A stretch of DNA of 64,000 bases, from positions 1,178,001 through 1,242,000 of the forward strand of contig NZ_CP046315.1 in assembly GCF_009730335.1 (NCBI RefSeq), in the 5' to 3' direction. The stretch is from Schaalia odontolytica. GTDB taxonomy: Bacteria > Actinomycetota > Actinomycetes > Actinomycetales > Actinomycetaceae. Shown one piece after another: positions 1-9,909 of this stretch; position 1 is the stretch's first letter; the number at the start of each line of letters is the position of its first letter. The position numbers and the translations under genes are program-made. A model generated the notes under the pieces. That model saw nothing but the letters and a program-made list of their open reading frames with translations. It made no database searches and was not told the DNA's origin.

Positions 1-1690
1 TGCCGCGCGCGGCGATCGTCGCGCACTGGCCGGGCTCGGGCGCAGCCAAGACGATGACGTGGTCGGCCTGGTCCAGGGCGCTCAAGCGGTGGGTGACCAC
101 CAGGGTAGCCCGCTCGGGTGAGCGCGTCAGGAGCGTTTCCATGAGGCGGTCGGCCGTCGCCGCATCAAGGTGCTCGGAGGCCTCGTCGAGAGCCATGATC
201 GGAGCGGGCGCGGCGAGTGCCCTGGCCATGAGCAGGCGGCGGCGCTCGCCGCCGGACACGGTTGTGCCTCCGGAGCCGATCACGGTGTCGAGGCCGTCGG
301 GCAGGGACTGAACCCACTGCACGAGGCCGGCTCGGGACAGCAGTTCCGAGGCCTCGTCGCGGGTAAGGGATGCGCGCGCGACCCGCAGGTTTTCGTAGAT
401 GGTGGTGGCGAAGACGTGTGCGTCCTCCGCCGTCATCGTGATGCGTGAGGTGAGTTGGTCGCGATCGGCTCCCCATGCGGGAACGCCGTTGATCAGAGAA
501 CTGCCCGACTTGGGTGGGATGATGCCCGTGAGGGTCGCTAGCAGCGTCGTCTTGCCGATGCCCGAGGGCCCGACGATCGCGAGGGACGATCCCGGGCGTA
601 GCGTCAGCGAAATACCCGTTGCCAGCGTTGGCCCGCCCGGCCAACCGATGGCGAGATCGCGTGCCTCGATGACGGTGGCTCCCTCCGGAATGTCGTGGGG
701 CTGCGCCGGTGTTTCCTCGTCCAGGAGCGAACAGATGCGCGTCGCGGCCTGGGCGCTGCGCACGAGCTGGGCGGCGGCGGGCGTCAGCTCGGCGACTCCC
801 TCGAAGGCGGATAGTGGGACGAGGACGATGACGGCCAGGAGGACCTGTACGAGGACCCCCGAGGTCGTCTGTGGGATCCCGATCAGGAGGGCGCCGATCA
901 CCGCAACGCCCATTGCGCATACGTCAAGGCCGCGCGCGAACGCGGACAGGCGCGCCGAGCGGGCCAGAGCGGCGCTCAGGGCAGCCTCGGACTCGCTGAG
1001 AGAGCGGCGCGCGCGCTCCAGCGTGCCCGCCATGGACAGCTCGGTGGCACCCTCGAGGATCGCGAGCGAGGTCGCCGCGATGTCGGTGCGCGCATCGGCT
1101 CCCTGGCTCTCGGCCAGGCGCCCCGAGCGGGCGATGAGGGCCGGGGCGATGACGCCCGAGACGACGAGGCTGATCGCGAGGATGATGCCGGCCGCCGGAG
1201 AGATGATCGTGATGACACCGACCGTACCCACGCCGACGATCGCCGCGACAAGACCTGGCAGGAGAGTCTTGACGACGACGTTGCCGACCTCATCAACGTC
1301 GGCTCCCGCGCGGGTCATGAGATCGCCTCGGCGCAGCGTGGAAAGCTTCGTTCCGGGGGCCGCAGCCAACTCGTCGTAGAGGTTGTTGCGCAGGCTATCC
1401 ATGCCCGTTAGCGCCAGCTTGTGGGAAGCGAGGCGTGACAGGTAGCGTGCGAGGGCACGCGAGACACCAAAGAGGCGAACCGAGGTCGCAGCGACCGTCA
1501 GGTAGAGCACCGGGGGTTGCTGGGACGCGCGTGCGATGAGCCAGGCGGCGGTGCCGCCGAGAGCGATTGTGGCGCTGAGGGAGGTGACGCCGAGAAGCAA
1601 CGACAGAGCGAAACCCGAGCGCGAGACGTCGAGCATGGAGATGCATCGGCGCAGCGCAGCGGATTCAGCGCGGGTGAGAAAGAGCTTCAT
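1..1690 (-). CDS. cydC: CydC, ABC exporter subunit needed for cytochrome bd assembly (3' end off window)
   Basis: One half of the heterodimeric CydDC ABC exporter. The family exports cysteine and glutathione and is required to assemble cytochrome bd. From the ATG at 1690, 563 codons lie inside the window and the frame is still open at base 1; family members are about 550-590 residues, so little is missing. Seen: an N-terminal membrane domain of about 310 residues, then a nucleotide-binding domain with Walker A GPSGIGKTT, signature VSGGERRRL and Walker B MALDEASEHLD. The start overlaps the cydD stop as ATGA, so the two are probably translationally coupled. CydC rather than a generic exporter is inferred from position after cydAB and cydD. 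Confidence 0.9.
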   Translation of the reverse strand, partial: MKLFLTRAESAALRRCISMLDVSRSGFALSLLLGVTSLSATIALGGTAAWLIARASQQPPVLYLTVAATSVRLFGVSRALARYLSRLASHKLALTGMDSLRNNLYDELAAAPGTKLSTLRRGDLMTRAGADVDEVGNVVVKTLLPGLVAAIVGVGTVGVITIISPAAGIILAISLVVSGVIAPALIARSGRLAESQGADARTDIAATSLAILEGATELSMAGTLERARRSLSESEAALSAALARSARLSAFARGLDVCAMGVAVIGALLIGIPQTTSGVLVQVLLAVIVLVPLSAFEGVAELTPAAAQLVRSAQAATRICSLLDEETPAQPHDIPEGATVIEARDLAIGWPGGPTLATGISLTLRPGSSLAIVGPSGIGKTTLLATLTGIIPPKSGSSLINGVPAWGADRDQLTSRITMTAEDAHVFATTIYENLRVARASLTRDEASELLSRAGLVQWVQSLPDGLDTVIGSGGTTVSGGERRRLLMARALAAPAPIMALDEASEHLDAATADRLMETLLTRSPERATLVVTHRLSALDQADHVIVLAAPEPGQCATIAARG

Positions 1691-3363
1691 GCGCGTGCCT
1701 CCTCGTCAGCGGCCGGGCGAACGTCGATGACAGCATCAGCTGCCTCCATCATGGCTGCGCGGTGCGCGATGACGATGACGGTGCGTCCCGCGTCCCGCAT
1801 CGCGTCGATAGCCCGCACGACGGTCTCTTCGCTGACGGCATCGAGGTGTGCTGTGGGCTCGTCGAGGATAACGACCTGGGAGTGTGCGGCGAGGGCTCGC
1901 GTGAGGGCGAGGCGCTGGCGCTGCCCAACGGACAGGCCGACGCCGCCGGAGCCGATGACGGTATTCCACCCGTCGGGGGCACTGGCCAAGACATCATCGA
2001 AGCCGGTTGCCGCTGCCGCATCGTTCAGGTCGTCGAGAGGCAGATCGCCCATGTTGTCCAGGATCGTACCGGGAACCAGCGTGGGGGATTGGGGCACCCA
2101 CGAGATCTGGTGACGCCACGCGGCGGGATCGATATCCAACAGGACGGACTCGCCGCTTTCGGAGGACGAGGCCGACGGCCGCAGCAGGACACGACCTGCA
2201 TCCGGTGTCATGTCGGCCAGCAAACACAGGACAATCGTCGATTTTCCCACGCCGGAGGGACCGCACAGCGCCGTCACGATGCCAGGCGCGATGACGCCGC
2301 TCGTCGGAGCCGGCGCCCACGCGCCGCGCGCACGCACGCCGAGGCCATCGAGAACGATGTCGGTGCGTGCCATGTCGGGGCACTCGTCGGTTCCGGGGGA
2401 GTCCACGGCCTCGGCCTCTTCGATGATATCGAACGCTGCCTTCGACGCCGTCACGCCGTTCGCCGACGCGTGAAACTGTGCGCCGACCTGGCGCAGGGGG
2501 TCGAAAACCTCGGGCGCGAGCATGATGACAGCGAGGCCGTGGAACAGTGAAATGTTGCCGAAAACGAGGCGCATGCCGACCTCGACGGCGACGAGGGCCA
2601 CCGACAGGGTCGTCAGGAACTCGAGCACGCCGCCCGAGAGGAACGCGACGCGAAGCGTGGCCATCGTAGCCTTTGTATTCGCGGCACCCAGAGCGTGCAG
2701 GTGCGTGCGCGGTGCCTTTTCGCGGCCGAGGCCGCGGAGCGTGGGCAGGCCGGACATGAGGTCGAGGAGCTGGGCGGTCAGGCGCTTCATCGACGCGAGC
2801 TTGTCCTCCGAGGCTGCCTGCGTAAAACGCCCGATGAGAATCATGAAGATCGGGATCAGAGGGATGACGAGGAGGGCGATGAGCGCGGACCAGAAGTCGA
2901 GCAGAAGAATGACGCCGAGGGCCGCCGGGGTCACCGTGCACACGAGGACAAGCTGGGGCAGGAAGGAGACGAAGTAGGGACGCAGATCCTCGAGCCCGGT
3001 CGACAGTAGGGTCGTCGTCTCCGCGCCCTTGGTCGCCCTCCAACGAGATCCCAGCGTGACGGTCGCATCCACGACGCGTCCGCGCAGCTCCCTCACCGCA
3101 GCGGCGGCCGCGCGAGTGCTCACCGCCTCACGAGCGGCGACGATCAGCGCGCGGCAGGCAAACACGGCCGCGATTCCCACAATGAAGGGCCAGACGTCGG
3201 TGAGGGACGCGGTGCCCGAGACGACAGGGGAGAGGGCTGCGGAAATGAGAAGCGCCTGGGCGAGAACCAACAGCGCAGTCAGCGTCCCTAGGAGGGCCGT
3301 CACAGCGATGGGGCCGCGCGCCGAGCGGGCATAACGCAACAAGCGAGGATCAAAGGGACGCAC
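1687..3363 (-). CDS. cydD: CydD, ABC exporter subunit needed for cytochrome bd assembly
   Basis: Partner of CydC in the thiol-exporting CydDC ABC transporter. The 558-residue product starts at GTG 3363 and has a hydrophobic six-helix region over roughly residues 15-290. The ATPase domain carries Walker A GPSGVGKST (368-376), signature LSVGQ (about 477-481, a variant of LSGGQ), Walker B VVILDEPTAHLD (497-508) and the H-loop histidine in IAHR (534). It lies 115 bp downstream of cydB, behind a strong hairpin, and overlaps cydC by 4 bp. Gene order cydA-cydB-cydD-cydC is the usual actinobacterial arrangement. Confidence 0.93.
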   Translation of the reverse strand: MRPFDPRLLRYARSARGPIAVTALLGTLTALLVLAQALLISAALSPVVSGTASLTDVWPFIVGIAAVFACRALIVAAREAVSTRAAAAAVRELRGRVVDATVTLGSRWRATKGAETTTLLSTGLEDLRPYFVSFLPQLVLVCTVTPAALGVILLLDFWSALIALLVIPLIPIFMILIGRFTQAASEDKLASMKRLTAQLLDLMSGLPTLRGLGREKAPRTHLHALGAANTKATMATLRVAFLSGGVLEFLTTLSVALVAVEVGMRLVFGNISLFHGLAVIMLAPEVFDPLRQVGAQFHASANGVTASKAAFDIIEEAEAVDSPGTDECPDMARTDIVLDGLGVRARGAWAPAPTSGVIAPGIVTALCGPSGVGKSTIVLCLLADMTPDAGRVLLRPSASSSESGESVLLDIDPAAWRHQISWVPQSPTLVPGTILDNMGDLPLDDLNDAAAATGFDDVLASAPDGWNTVIGSGGVGLSVGQRQRLALTRALAAHSQVVILDEPTAHLDAVSEETVVRAIDAMRDAGRTVIVIAHRAAMMEAADAVIDVRPAADEEARA

Positions 3364-3431
3364 GTATCTATTGTGCCTGAAAAAGCCTCATCATGGGTCA
3401 AAGGTCCTCATCCTCGTGGCGTGACAACAAA

Positions 3432-3464
3432 CGCGCCCGGCCCCTGCAAGGGGGGCCGGGCGCG
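3432..3464 (-). terminator. Hairpin between cydB and cydD
   Basis: A perfect 13-bp GC-rich stem (3432-3444 with 3452-3464) with a 7-nt loop lies just after the cydB stop on the minus strand. The bases that follow on that strand (ttgttgtcac) are only moderately T-rich. It could be an attenuator that sets cydDC expression below cydAB, or an mRNA-stabilising stem. Confidence 0.65.
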
Positions 3465-3478
3465 TCGTGATGCGAGGA

Positions 3479-4600
3479 TCAGTTGGCGAAGAAGCTCTCG
3501 CCCACGCGGATCTTCTTGAGCAGCAGACCCGTCTGCGTCTCTACGTCCTCGGCGCCCACGCGAGCGCGGAACATCCAGTAGGACCAGAAGACGTAAACCA
3601 GGACGATCGGCAGCAGGCAGACGGTCACGATGGTCATGACAGTTAGCGTCGACGGGGTCGAGGAAGCCTGATCAATCGTCAGCGAGTACGCCGGGTTGAT
3701 CGAGGATTTCTGGACGGCCGGAGCCATCGAAGCGAACACCCACGCGACAGCGCCGGCGATGGCGACCGAGGAGGCCACGAAGGACCAGCCCTCACGACGC
3801 AGCGACGCCTGTGACAGAGCCGTCGACGCGATGATCGCGAGCGCAGCAACCAGGAGCGGGATCCACGCCAGAACGTTCGTCGTGTAGGCGAACTGACCCC
3901 AGAGCAGCCAGGCGGCGGCCAGGACGGTCGCAGCGATCGTCGCGGGGGCGGCAATCGCGTTGGCGCGGTCGCGGACCTCGCCCGTCGTCTTCAGCGCCAG
4001 GAACTGCGCGCCGTGAGCCAGGCACACGGCCATAACGGCCAGACCGCCCAGGATGGTGTAGGGCGTGAGCAGCGAGAAGAAACCGCCGGTCAGCTGGTGC
4101 GTCGCGGTTGCCAGCGACTGGTTGACCAGCGTCGGGTCGATGACGGTGCCGGTGGCCACGTCAACAACCTCGATGCGCATGCCCTGAACGAAGTTCGCGA
4201 AAGCGACGCCCAGCAGGATCGGGACGAGCCACGCGCTGATCGTGTGCGCCCAGTCCCAGGCGTGACGCCACTTCTCGGTGGCGACCTTGGAGCGCCACTC
4301 GAGAGCCATGACGCGGATGATCAGGCAGACGAGGATCAGGAACAGGGCGAGGTACATGCCCGAGAACATGGTCGCGTACCACTCGGGGAACGCGGCGAAG
4401 GTTGCGCCACCAGCGGTGAGCAGCCACACCTCGTTGCCGTCCCAGTGGGGGCCGATCGTGCGCACGGTCTGGGTGCGCTCACGGTCGCCCTTGGCGACGA
4501 AGGGGAGGAGCATGCCGACGCCGAAGTCGAAGCCCTCGAGGATCAGGTAGACCGTCCACAGAACGGCGATGAGAACGAACCACAGGATAGACAGAGTCAT
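3479..4600 (-). CDS. cydB: Cytochrome bd ubiquinol/menaquinol oxidase subunit II
   Basis: Subunit II of the membrane-bound bd-type terminal oxidase, which stabilises the haem-bearing subunit I. The product is 373 residues, typical for CydB. It opens with a membrane segment and the conserved N-terminal stretch YLILEGFDFGVGMLLPF, followed by GPHWDGNEVWLL, both characteristic of the family, and has about eight to nine hydrophobic segments. It starts 14 bp after the cydA stop, so the two are co-transcribed. In actinobacteria the electron donor is expected to be menaquinol. Confidence 0.97.
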   Translation of the reverse strand: MTLSILWFVLIAVLWTVYLILEGFDFGVGMLLPFVAKGDRERTQTVRTIGPHWDGNEVWLLTAGGATFAAFPEWYATMFSGMYLALFLILVCLIIRVMALEWRSKVATEKWRHAWDWAHTISAWLVPILLGVAFANFVQGMRIEVVDVATGTVIDPTLVNQSLATATHQLTGGFFSLLTPYTILGGLAVMAVCLAHGAQFLALKTTGEVRDRANAIAAPATIAATVLAAAWLLWGQFAYTTNVLAWIPLLVAALAIIASTALSQASLRREGWSFVASSVAIAGAVAWVFASMAPAVQKSSINPAYSLTIDQASSTPSTLTVMTIVTVCLLPIVLVYVFWSYWMFRARVGAEDVETQTGLLLKKIRVGESFFAN

Positions 4601-4614
4601 GATCGGTGTTCCTC

Positions 4615-6162
4615 TCAGTATCCGAAGGACAGGTCGGCGGGAGCATCGTCTTCAACCTTGTCGGCCTTCGACGAGTGGATGCCCTCGACGGCGTAGCGCT
4701 TCATGAGGATGTACCACATGACGCCGAGGACGCCGTACAGCAGGGTGAACAGGATGAGCGAGGTGAGCATCTGGCCAGCCGGAACGTTGGGGGAGATACC
4801 CATGTCGGTCATCATGTTGACGGAACCCAGGTCGGAGCCCGCGGACAGCGCCTGCAGGTTCGGGACGACAACCCACGGCTGACGCCCCATCTCGGTGAAG
4901 ATCCAGCCGAAGGAAGCGGCTGCGAACGGCAGGGGGAGGTTGACCAGGGCGAGGACGCTCAGCCACTTGTTGGACGAGGTGCGTCCGCCGCGGGTGGCCC
5001 ACAGGCCCCATGCCGCCAGCAGGAAGGCCAGCATGCCCAGACCGATCATGAAGCGGAACGACCAGAAGGCGACCATCTGCGGAGGACGGAAGTCATACTG
5101 CGAGGCGTCACCGTACTTGGCGGTGAAGTTCGCATCGGAGTTGAGCAGCTCCACCATGCGCTCCTGGACGTCGGCGACACCCTCGGAGGTGGCGGTGAAG
5201 GAGTTGTGCGACATGAAGGACGCGACGCCGGGGACCTTGATGAACTGGGTCGGCTGCGCGCCGTTATCGCCGAGGGGGCAGGAGCCGAACTGGGCGATCG
5301 TGAAGGCCGCGCCGTCGGTGTCCACACAGATACCTTCGGCGGCAGCCATCTTCATGGGCTGGACCTCAACCATCTCCTGGCCCTGGATGTGGCCGGAGGC
5401 AGCGGTGCCGAGGCCGCCGATGAGGACGGCGGTCAGGCCGAAGCGGGCGATCGGGCGCCAGACGTTACGCGACTGAGCCATGGCCTCGTCGGAGCCCTCG
5501 CGGGCGGTGCGCACCATCCACCAGATGGAGATGCCGGCAACGAAGGAGCCGGCGACCAGCCAGGCGGAGGTGATGACGTGTGCGTATTCGCTCAGGTAGA
5601 CGCCTGAGGTGATGAGCTCCATGAAGCCGCTCACGCCGTTGAGCTCGGCGCGGCCGGTCTCGGGGTTGAAGCGGGCGCCCACGGGGTGCTGCATCCACGC
5701 GTTCGCCGCGAGAATCCAGGCCGCCGAGAACATGGTGCCCAGGGCGACGCACCAGATCGTCAGCAGGTGCATGCCCTTGGAGAGGCGGCCCCAGCCGAAG
5801 ATCCACAGGCCCAGGAAAGTGGACTCGAGGAAGAAGGCGAGGAGGGCCTCGACGGCCAGGGGAGCGCCGAAGATGTCGCCGACGAAGCGGGAGTATTCGG
5901 ACCAGTTCATGCCGAACTGGAACTCCTGCACGATACCGGTGGCGACACCGAGCGCGAAGTTGATGAGGAGGAGCTTGCCAAAGAAGCGAGTTGCTTGCAG
6001 CCAGTATTCCTTGCCGGTGCGGTGCCACGCGGTCTGCATGATGGCAACCAGCAGGGACAGGCCGATCGTCAGCGGCACGAGGACGAAGTGGTAGACGGTG
6101 GTAACACCGAACTGCCATCGTCCGACGGTGACCGCGTCAAGCGCTGTCTGCGCGAGGGTCAT
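4615..6162 (-). CDS. cydA: Cytochrome bd quinol oxidase subunit I
   Basis: Catalytic subunit of cytochrome bd, reducing O2 to water with electrons from quinol; integral membrane protein of 515 residues. Visible landmarks are His25 in TTVYHF and His195 in SEYAHV (haem ligand positions), the quinol-loop motif with Lys271 and Glu276 in KMAAAE, Met372 (third haem-ligand region) and GRQPW at 426-430. A GAGAAGG ribosome site precedes the ATG at 6162. cydB follows after 14 bp. The C-terminal tail is short and acidic. High O2 affinity is a family property and suits microaerobic growth. Confidence 0.97.
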   Translation of the reverse strand: MTLAQTALDAVTVGRWQFGVTTVYHFVLVPLTIGLSLLVAIMQTAWHRTGKEYWLQATRFFGKLLLINFALGVATGIVQEFQFGMNWSEYSRFVGDIFGAPLAVEALLAFFLESTFLGLWIFGWGRLSKGMHLLTIWCVALGTMFSAAWILAANAWMQHPVGARFNPETGRAELNGVSGFMELITSGVYLSEYAHVITSAWLVAGSFVAGISIWWMVRTAREGSDEAMAQSRNVWRPIARFGLTAVLIGGLGTAASGHIQGQEMVEVQPMKMAAAEGICVDTDGAAFTIAQFGSCPLGDNGAQPTQFIKVPGVASFMSHNSFTATSEGVADVQERMVELLNSDANFTAKYGDASQYDFRPPQMVAFWSFRFMIGLGMLAFLLAAWGLWATRGGRTSSNKWLSVLALVNLPLPFAAASFGWIFTEMGRQPWVVVPNLQALSAGSDLGSVNMMTDMGISPNVPAGQMLTSLILFTLLYGVLGVMWYILMKRYAVEGIHSSKADKVEDDAPADLSFGY

Positions 6163-6575
6163 GATGGGACCTTCTCGTATTGGGATTGGGGTCGACTATC
6201 CCGTGTCCGAGATCCATGGGACCTATGTCACGGGTTGCCATTAATGTAGCCCAAAAACGTCGGTTGGATTGGTTGAAATGCTGGTTCAGAGGCCGTTTTG
6301 TGACATACGCGTCCGAATAATTTTTACGGGTTCTTCCGTGAAATATCGCTCCGTGTTGCGTTGTTCTGATCACCACATCGTCGGTACGAGGCCCTGTTGT
6401 GCGACAATAGACGTGAATGGATGTCGCGGGAGTGCCCCCGCGACGAGAGCCGAGCGATGACGTATTCATATGCCGCCGGCCGCTGCGCATCAGCGCTCCA
6501 CTAGGTTTCCGCCCCACGCGGGCGATGAAAAAGGGTGCGTCCAGGCACGGGGCGCGCACCCGCCATTGGAGAATC
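6163..6575. other. Divergent non-coding region between cydA and rne
   Basis: 413 bp without a supported gene, holding the promoters of the divergent cydABDC operon and of rne. An upstream in-frame extension of rne to 6417 exists but lacks a ribosome site. The middle part is noticeably AT-richer than its surroundings, as expected for promoters. I could not place a convincing -35/-10 pair for either gene. The rne transcript may carry a leader of up to about 300 nt. Confidence 0.5.
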
Positions 6576-9335
6576 GTGACAACCGAATCCACCACGCCCG
6601 TGGCACCCGCCGCGTCGTTGCTGTTCCAGGCGCCCGTGTTCCAGGCTGCCCCCGAGGTCGCTCCTCCCGCGATTGTCGAGGAGCCGGAGCCTAAGCGTCG
6701 CCGCAAGTCCGCTGCCGCCGACGAGGAGTCTGCTCCTCGCGAAGAGGTCGCCCCGAAGAGTCGCCGTCGCTCGAAGAAATCAGCTGATGAAGCCGATGCC
6801 GTCGAAGCCCCCGAGGCTCCAGCCTCCGAGTCTGAGTCTGAGGAGGCGCCCGCCGAGCCGAAGACCCGTCGGCGCCGTCGCTCCAAGAAGGCGGACGAGG
6901 CCTCGGCCCCCGCCCAGGAAGATGCCGACAAGGCCGACGCGCCCGCGCAGGACTCCGACTCCTCGGACGAGGAGGAAACCTCCGGTCGTCGCCGTCGTCG
7001 CCGCCGCGCGCGCAGCTCCGCCTCCTCCGAGGAAGGTGGCGATCCCGCGGACCAGGTCCAGGCCCTCAAGGGGTCCACGCGCCTGGAGGCGAAGAAGATG
7101 CGTCGCCGCGAAGGCCGCCGCGAAGGCCGCCGTCGCCACTCCATCTCCGAATCCGAGTTCCTCGCGCGCCGTGAGTCGGTCGAGCGCACGATGGTCATCC
7201 GCGACCAAGACGGCCTCGATCAGATCGCCATTCTCGAAGACGGCCTGCTCGTCGAGCACTACGTCGCGCGTCGCACGCAGTCCTCGATGGTCGGCAACAT
7301 CTACCTGGGCCGCGTCCAGAACGTGCTTCCCTCGATGGAAGCGGCATTCGTCGACGTCGGCCGCGGACGCAACGCCGTCCTGTACGCCGGCGAGGTCAAT
7401 TGGGACGCCGTCGGCATGGAGGGCAAGCCCCGTCGTATCGAGGCGGCACTGAAGTCTGGCGATCCGGTCCTCGTTCAGGTGACGAAGGACCCGATCGGCC
7501 ATAAGGGTGCCCGCCTGACCTCTCAGATCACGCTCGCCGGCCGCTACCTGGTTCTCATCCCCGGCGGGTCCATGATGGGCATCTCCCGCAAGCTGCCGGA
7601 CAAGGAACGCGCTCGCCTGAAGAAGATCCTCAAGGCTGTCGTGCCCTCCGGCTCGGGCGTCATCGTGCGCACCGCCGCAGAAGGCGCCACGGAGGAGCAG
7701 ATTCGCGACGATGTCGCTCGCCTGACCCGTCAGTGGGAGGACATCGAGAAGAAGCGTATCAACACGAAGAGCGCCCCGACGCTGCTGCGCGGGGAGCCTG
7801 AGCTGGCCGTGCGCGTCGTGCGCGACATCTTCAATGAGGACTTCTCGAAGCTCGTGATCGAGGGCCGTGACACCTACGCGACCGTCAAGGAATACGTCGA
7901 CGAGCTCAGCCCTGAGCTCTCCGATCGCGTCGAGCAGTGGGTGGGCACGGAGGACGTCTTCCGCGCGCATCGCATCGACGAACAGCTCGCGAAGGGCATG
8001 GACCGTAAGGTGTGGCTGCCCTCGGGCGGCACCCTGATCATCGACCGCACCGAGGCGATGACCGTCATTGACGTCAACACCGGCAAGTTCATTGGTGCCG
8101 GCGGCACGCTCGAGGAGACGGTGACCCGTAACAACCTCGAGGCCGCAGAAGAGATCGTGCGCCAGCTGCGCCTGCGCGACATCGGTGGCATCGTCATCAT
8201 CGACTTCGTGGACATGGTCCTCGAATCCAACCGTGACCTCGTGCTGCGTCGCCTGGTGGAGTGCCTGGGGCGCGACCGTACGCGCCACCAGGTCACCGAG
8301 ATTACGTCCCTGGGCCTCGTGCAGATGACCCGTAAGCGCGTGGGTGAGGGCCTCGTCGAGGCCTTCTCCTCCTCGTGCGAGGCCTGCGAGGGCCGCGGCT
8401 TCATCGTTCACCAGCACCCGGTGGAAACCTCCGGGGCCGAACAGCCTTCGAAGGGCTCGAAGGGTTCGAAGAAGCAACAGAAGAAGGCTGAGCCTCGCCG
8501 TATCGAGGACAATGCCGATCATGAGCGCGCCAAGGAGGCTCTGAGCGCGATCGCCGCTGCCTCAACCCGTAAGGAAGAGGAAGGCGCGGCTGAGGAGCCG
8601 GCGCCCACCAAGAAGCGCCGCACGCGCGCCGTTTCGACCGAGGTCAAGGACCCCGAGGCTTCTTCCGTCGAGCAGGTTGCAGCGCCCGAGGCCCCCGCTG
8701 ATGAATCCGCGTCCAAGCCCGCCGCCGAGAAGGCCGAGGAAAGCGCGACCAAGCGTCCTCGTCGTCGCCGCCGCGTCGCCGAGTCCACTCCGCTGCCCGA
8801 ACTGCCCGTACATCTCGACCTGCCCGAGCCGGTCGATCATTCGGACGAGCCTGCGGCCCCCACCAAGGATGCCTCCGAGATTCAGCTGCCCGAGCATCGC
8901 GAGAAGGCTCCGGCCACCCGTCGCCGCGCATCCCGCAAGGCTGCCACGGCCTCGTCCGAGGAACCAGCCGAGGCGCCCGCTCCGAAGAAGACCCGTCGCC
9001 GCGCCACCGCGCAGACGGCTGTTCCCGAGGTGCAGACGGACGAGACTCCCGCCACCGCGCCGGTGAGCGCGCCGGTCGCGGAGGAAACTTCCGTCCAGGA
9101 GCCCGCCGCGCCGCGCAAAACTCGTAGGCGTCGCGTCGCCGTCTCGACCGGCATTGTCGAGCCCGACGCGGCTCCCACCCCCGTCGTCATCGACCTGCCC
9201 GCGCGCGCTGAGGTGAGCGTCCCTGCGGTGCCGACCAAGTCGACCGATGACATTGCGCTTCCCGAGGCGAGCGATCAGCCGCGCGTCAAGCGCCGTCGTC
9301 GCGCCGCATCGACCGGCATCGTTGACGCCGGTTAA
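6576..9335 (+). CDS. rne: Ribonuclease E/G family endoribonuclease
   Basis: Single-strand endoribonuclease for rRNA/tRNA maturation and mRNA decay. Start chosen at GTG 6576 (MTTESTTP), 4 nt after GGAG; 919 residues. Residues 1-200 are low-complexity, acidic and Arg/Lys-rich (repeated RRRR and KSRRR blocks). The S1 RNA-binding region is near 208-290. The catalytic core has Asp499 in VIDVNTGKFIG and Asp543 in IIDFVDM, the metal ligands of RNase E. The Zn-link CEAC is at 601-604. From about 620 the tail is again Arg-, Ala- and Glu-rich with repeated TRRRR motifs. The central catalytic domain with disordered arms on both sides is the actinobacterial RNase E/G layout. It lies upstream of rplU-rpmA-obg. 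Confidence 0.95.
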   Translation: MTTESTTPVAPAASLLFQAPVFQAAPEVAPPAIVEEPEPKRRRKSAAADEESAPREEVAPKSRRRSKKSADEADAVEAPEAPASESESEEAPAEPKTRRRRRSKKADEASAPAQEDADKADAPAQDSDSSDEEETSGRRRRRRRARSSASSEEGGDPADQVQALKGSTRLEAKKMRRREGRREGRRRHSISESEFLARRESVERTMVIRDQDGLDQIAILEDGLLVEHYVARRTQSSMVGNIYLGRVQNVLPSMEAAFVDVGRGRNAVLYAGEVNWDAVGMEGKPRRIEAALKSGDPVLVQVTKDPIGHKGARLTSQITLAGRYLVLIPGGSMMGISRKLPDKERARLKKILKAVVPSGSGVIVRTAAEGATEEQIRDDVARLTRQWEDIEKKRINTKSAPTLLRGEPELAVRVVRDIFNEDFSKLVIEGRDTYATVKEYVDELSPELSDRVEQWVGTEDVFRAHRIDEQLAKGMDRKVWLPSGGTLIIDRTEAMTVIDVNTGKFIGAGGTLEETVTRNNLEAAEEIVRQLRLRDIGGIVIIDFVDMVLESNRDLVLRRLVECLGRDRTRHQVTEITSLGLVQMTRKRVGEGLVEAFSSSCEACEGRGFIVHQHPVETSGAEQPSKGSKGSKKQQKKAEPRRIEDNADHERAKEALSAIAAASTRKEEEGAAEEPAPTKKRRTRAVSTEVKDPEASSVEQVAAPEAPADESASKPAAEKAEESATKRPRRRRRVAESTPLPELPVHLDLPEPVDHSDEPAAPTKDASEIQLPEHREKAPATRRRASRKAATASSEEPAEAPAPKKTRRRATAQTAVPEVQTDETPATAPVSAPVAEETSVQEPAAPRKTRRRRVAVSTGIVEPDAAPTPVVIDLPARAEVSVPAVPTKSTDDIALPEASDQPRVKRRRRAASTGIVDAG

Positions 9336-9347
9336 TGGTCCAGGCGC

Positions 9348-9375
9348 CGGGGGAGGGGCGATCATCCCTCCCCCG
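9348..9375 (+). terminator. Hairpin after rne
   Basis: A 10-bp perfect stem (9348-9357 with 9366-9375) with an 8-nt loop lies 12 bp after the rne stop. No T-run follows, so it may be a weak terminator or a 3'-end stabiliser. About 180 bp remain before rplU, enough for an rplU promoter. Confidence 0.5.
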
Positions 9376-9554
9376 AGCGTAGGGTGTGGAATCGCACAGC
9401 ACTTCACACCCGCCCGTGACCGTGCCGGCTTGCAATCCGGCGTGCGAATCGGCTAAATTTGATCGTCGGCGCAACAAGCGCCAACGGAATCATGACAATG
9501 AGACAAGTCCTCGGCAGTTTCGAGGCGCGATTCCGGTTACGAATACGAGAAGAG

Positions 9555-9875
9555 ATGAGCTCCAACGTGGTCTACGCGATCGTCAAGGCTGGCGGCCGGC
9601 AGGAAAAGGTGTCCGTCGGTGACGTCGTCGTCGTCGACAAGCTGGCAGAAGAAATCGGTTCGAGCATTGAGCTCCAGCCGCTGATGCTGGTGGATGGCGA
9701 CGCCATCACCGTTGACGCAGCCAAGCTGGGCAAGGTTTCCGTCAAGGCTGAGGTTGTTGACTCGGCCAAGGGCCCCAAGATTTCCATCATTAAGTACAAG
9801 AACAAGTCGGGCTACCGCAAGCGCCAGGGACACCGTCAGAAGATGTCGGTCGTCAAGATCACTGAGATCGCCTGA
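9555..9875 (+). CDS. rplU: 50S ribosomal protein bL21
   Basis: Structural protein of the large ribosomal subunit that contacts 23S rRNA. The ATG at 9555 follows AGAAGAG and gives 106 residues, close to the usual 103; an upstream open frame to 9459 has no family support. Family features include VYAIVKAGGRQEKVSVGDVV at the N-terminus and YKNKSGYRKRQGHRQ near the C-terminus. rpmA follows after 34 bp, the near-universal bL21-bL27 pairing. Confidence 0.98.
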   Translation: MSSNVVYAIVKAGGRQEKVSVGDVVVVDKLAEEIGSSIELQPLMLVDGDAITVDAAKLGKVSVKAEVVDSAKGPKISIIKYKNKSGYRKRQGHRQKMSVVKITEIA

Positions 9876-9909
9876 ACCCGACGTTCCCACGAGCAGAAAG
9901 TAGCAACTG

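Noticed and set aside
6780-8522. 580-codon minus-strand open frame opposite rne
   Set aside because: Antisense to the RNase E catalytic core, which carries correct catalytic residues; no start signal.
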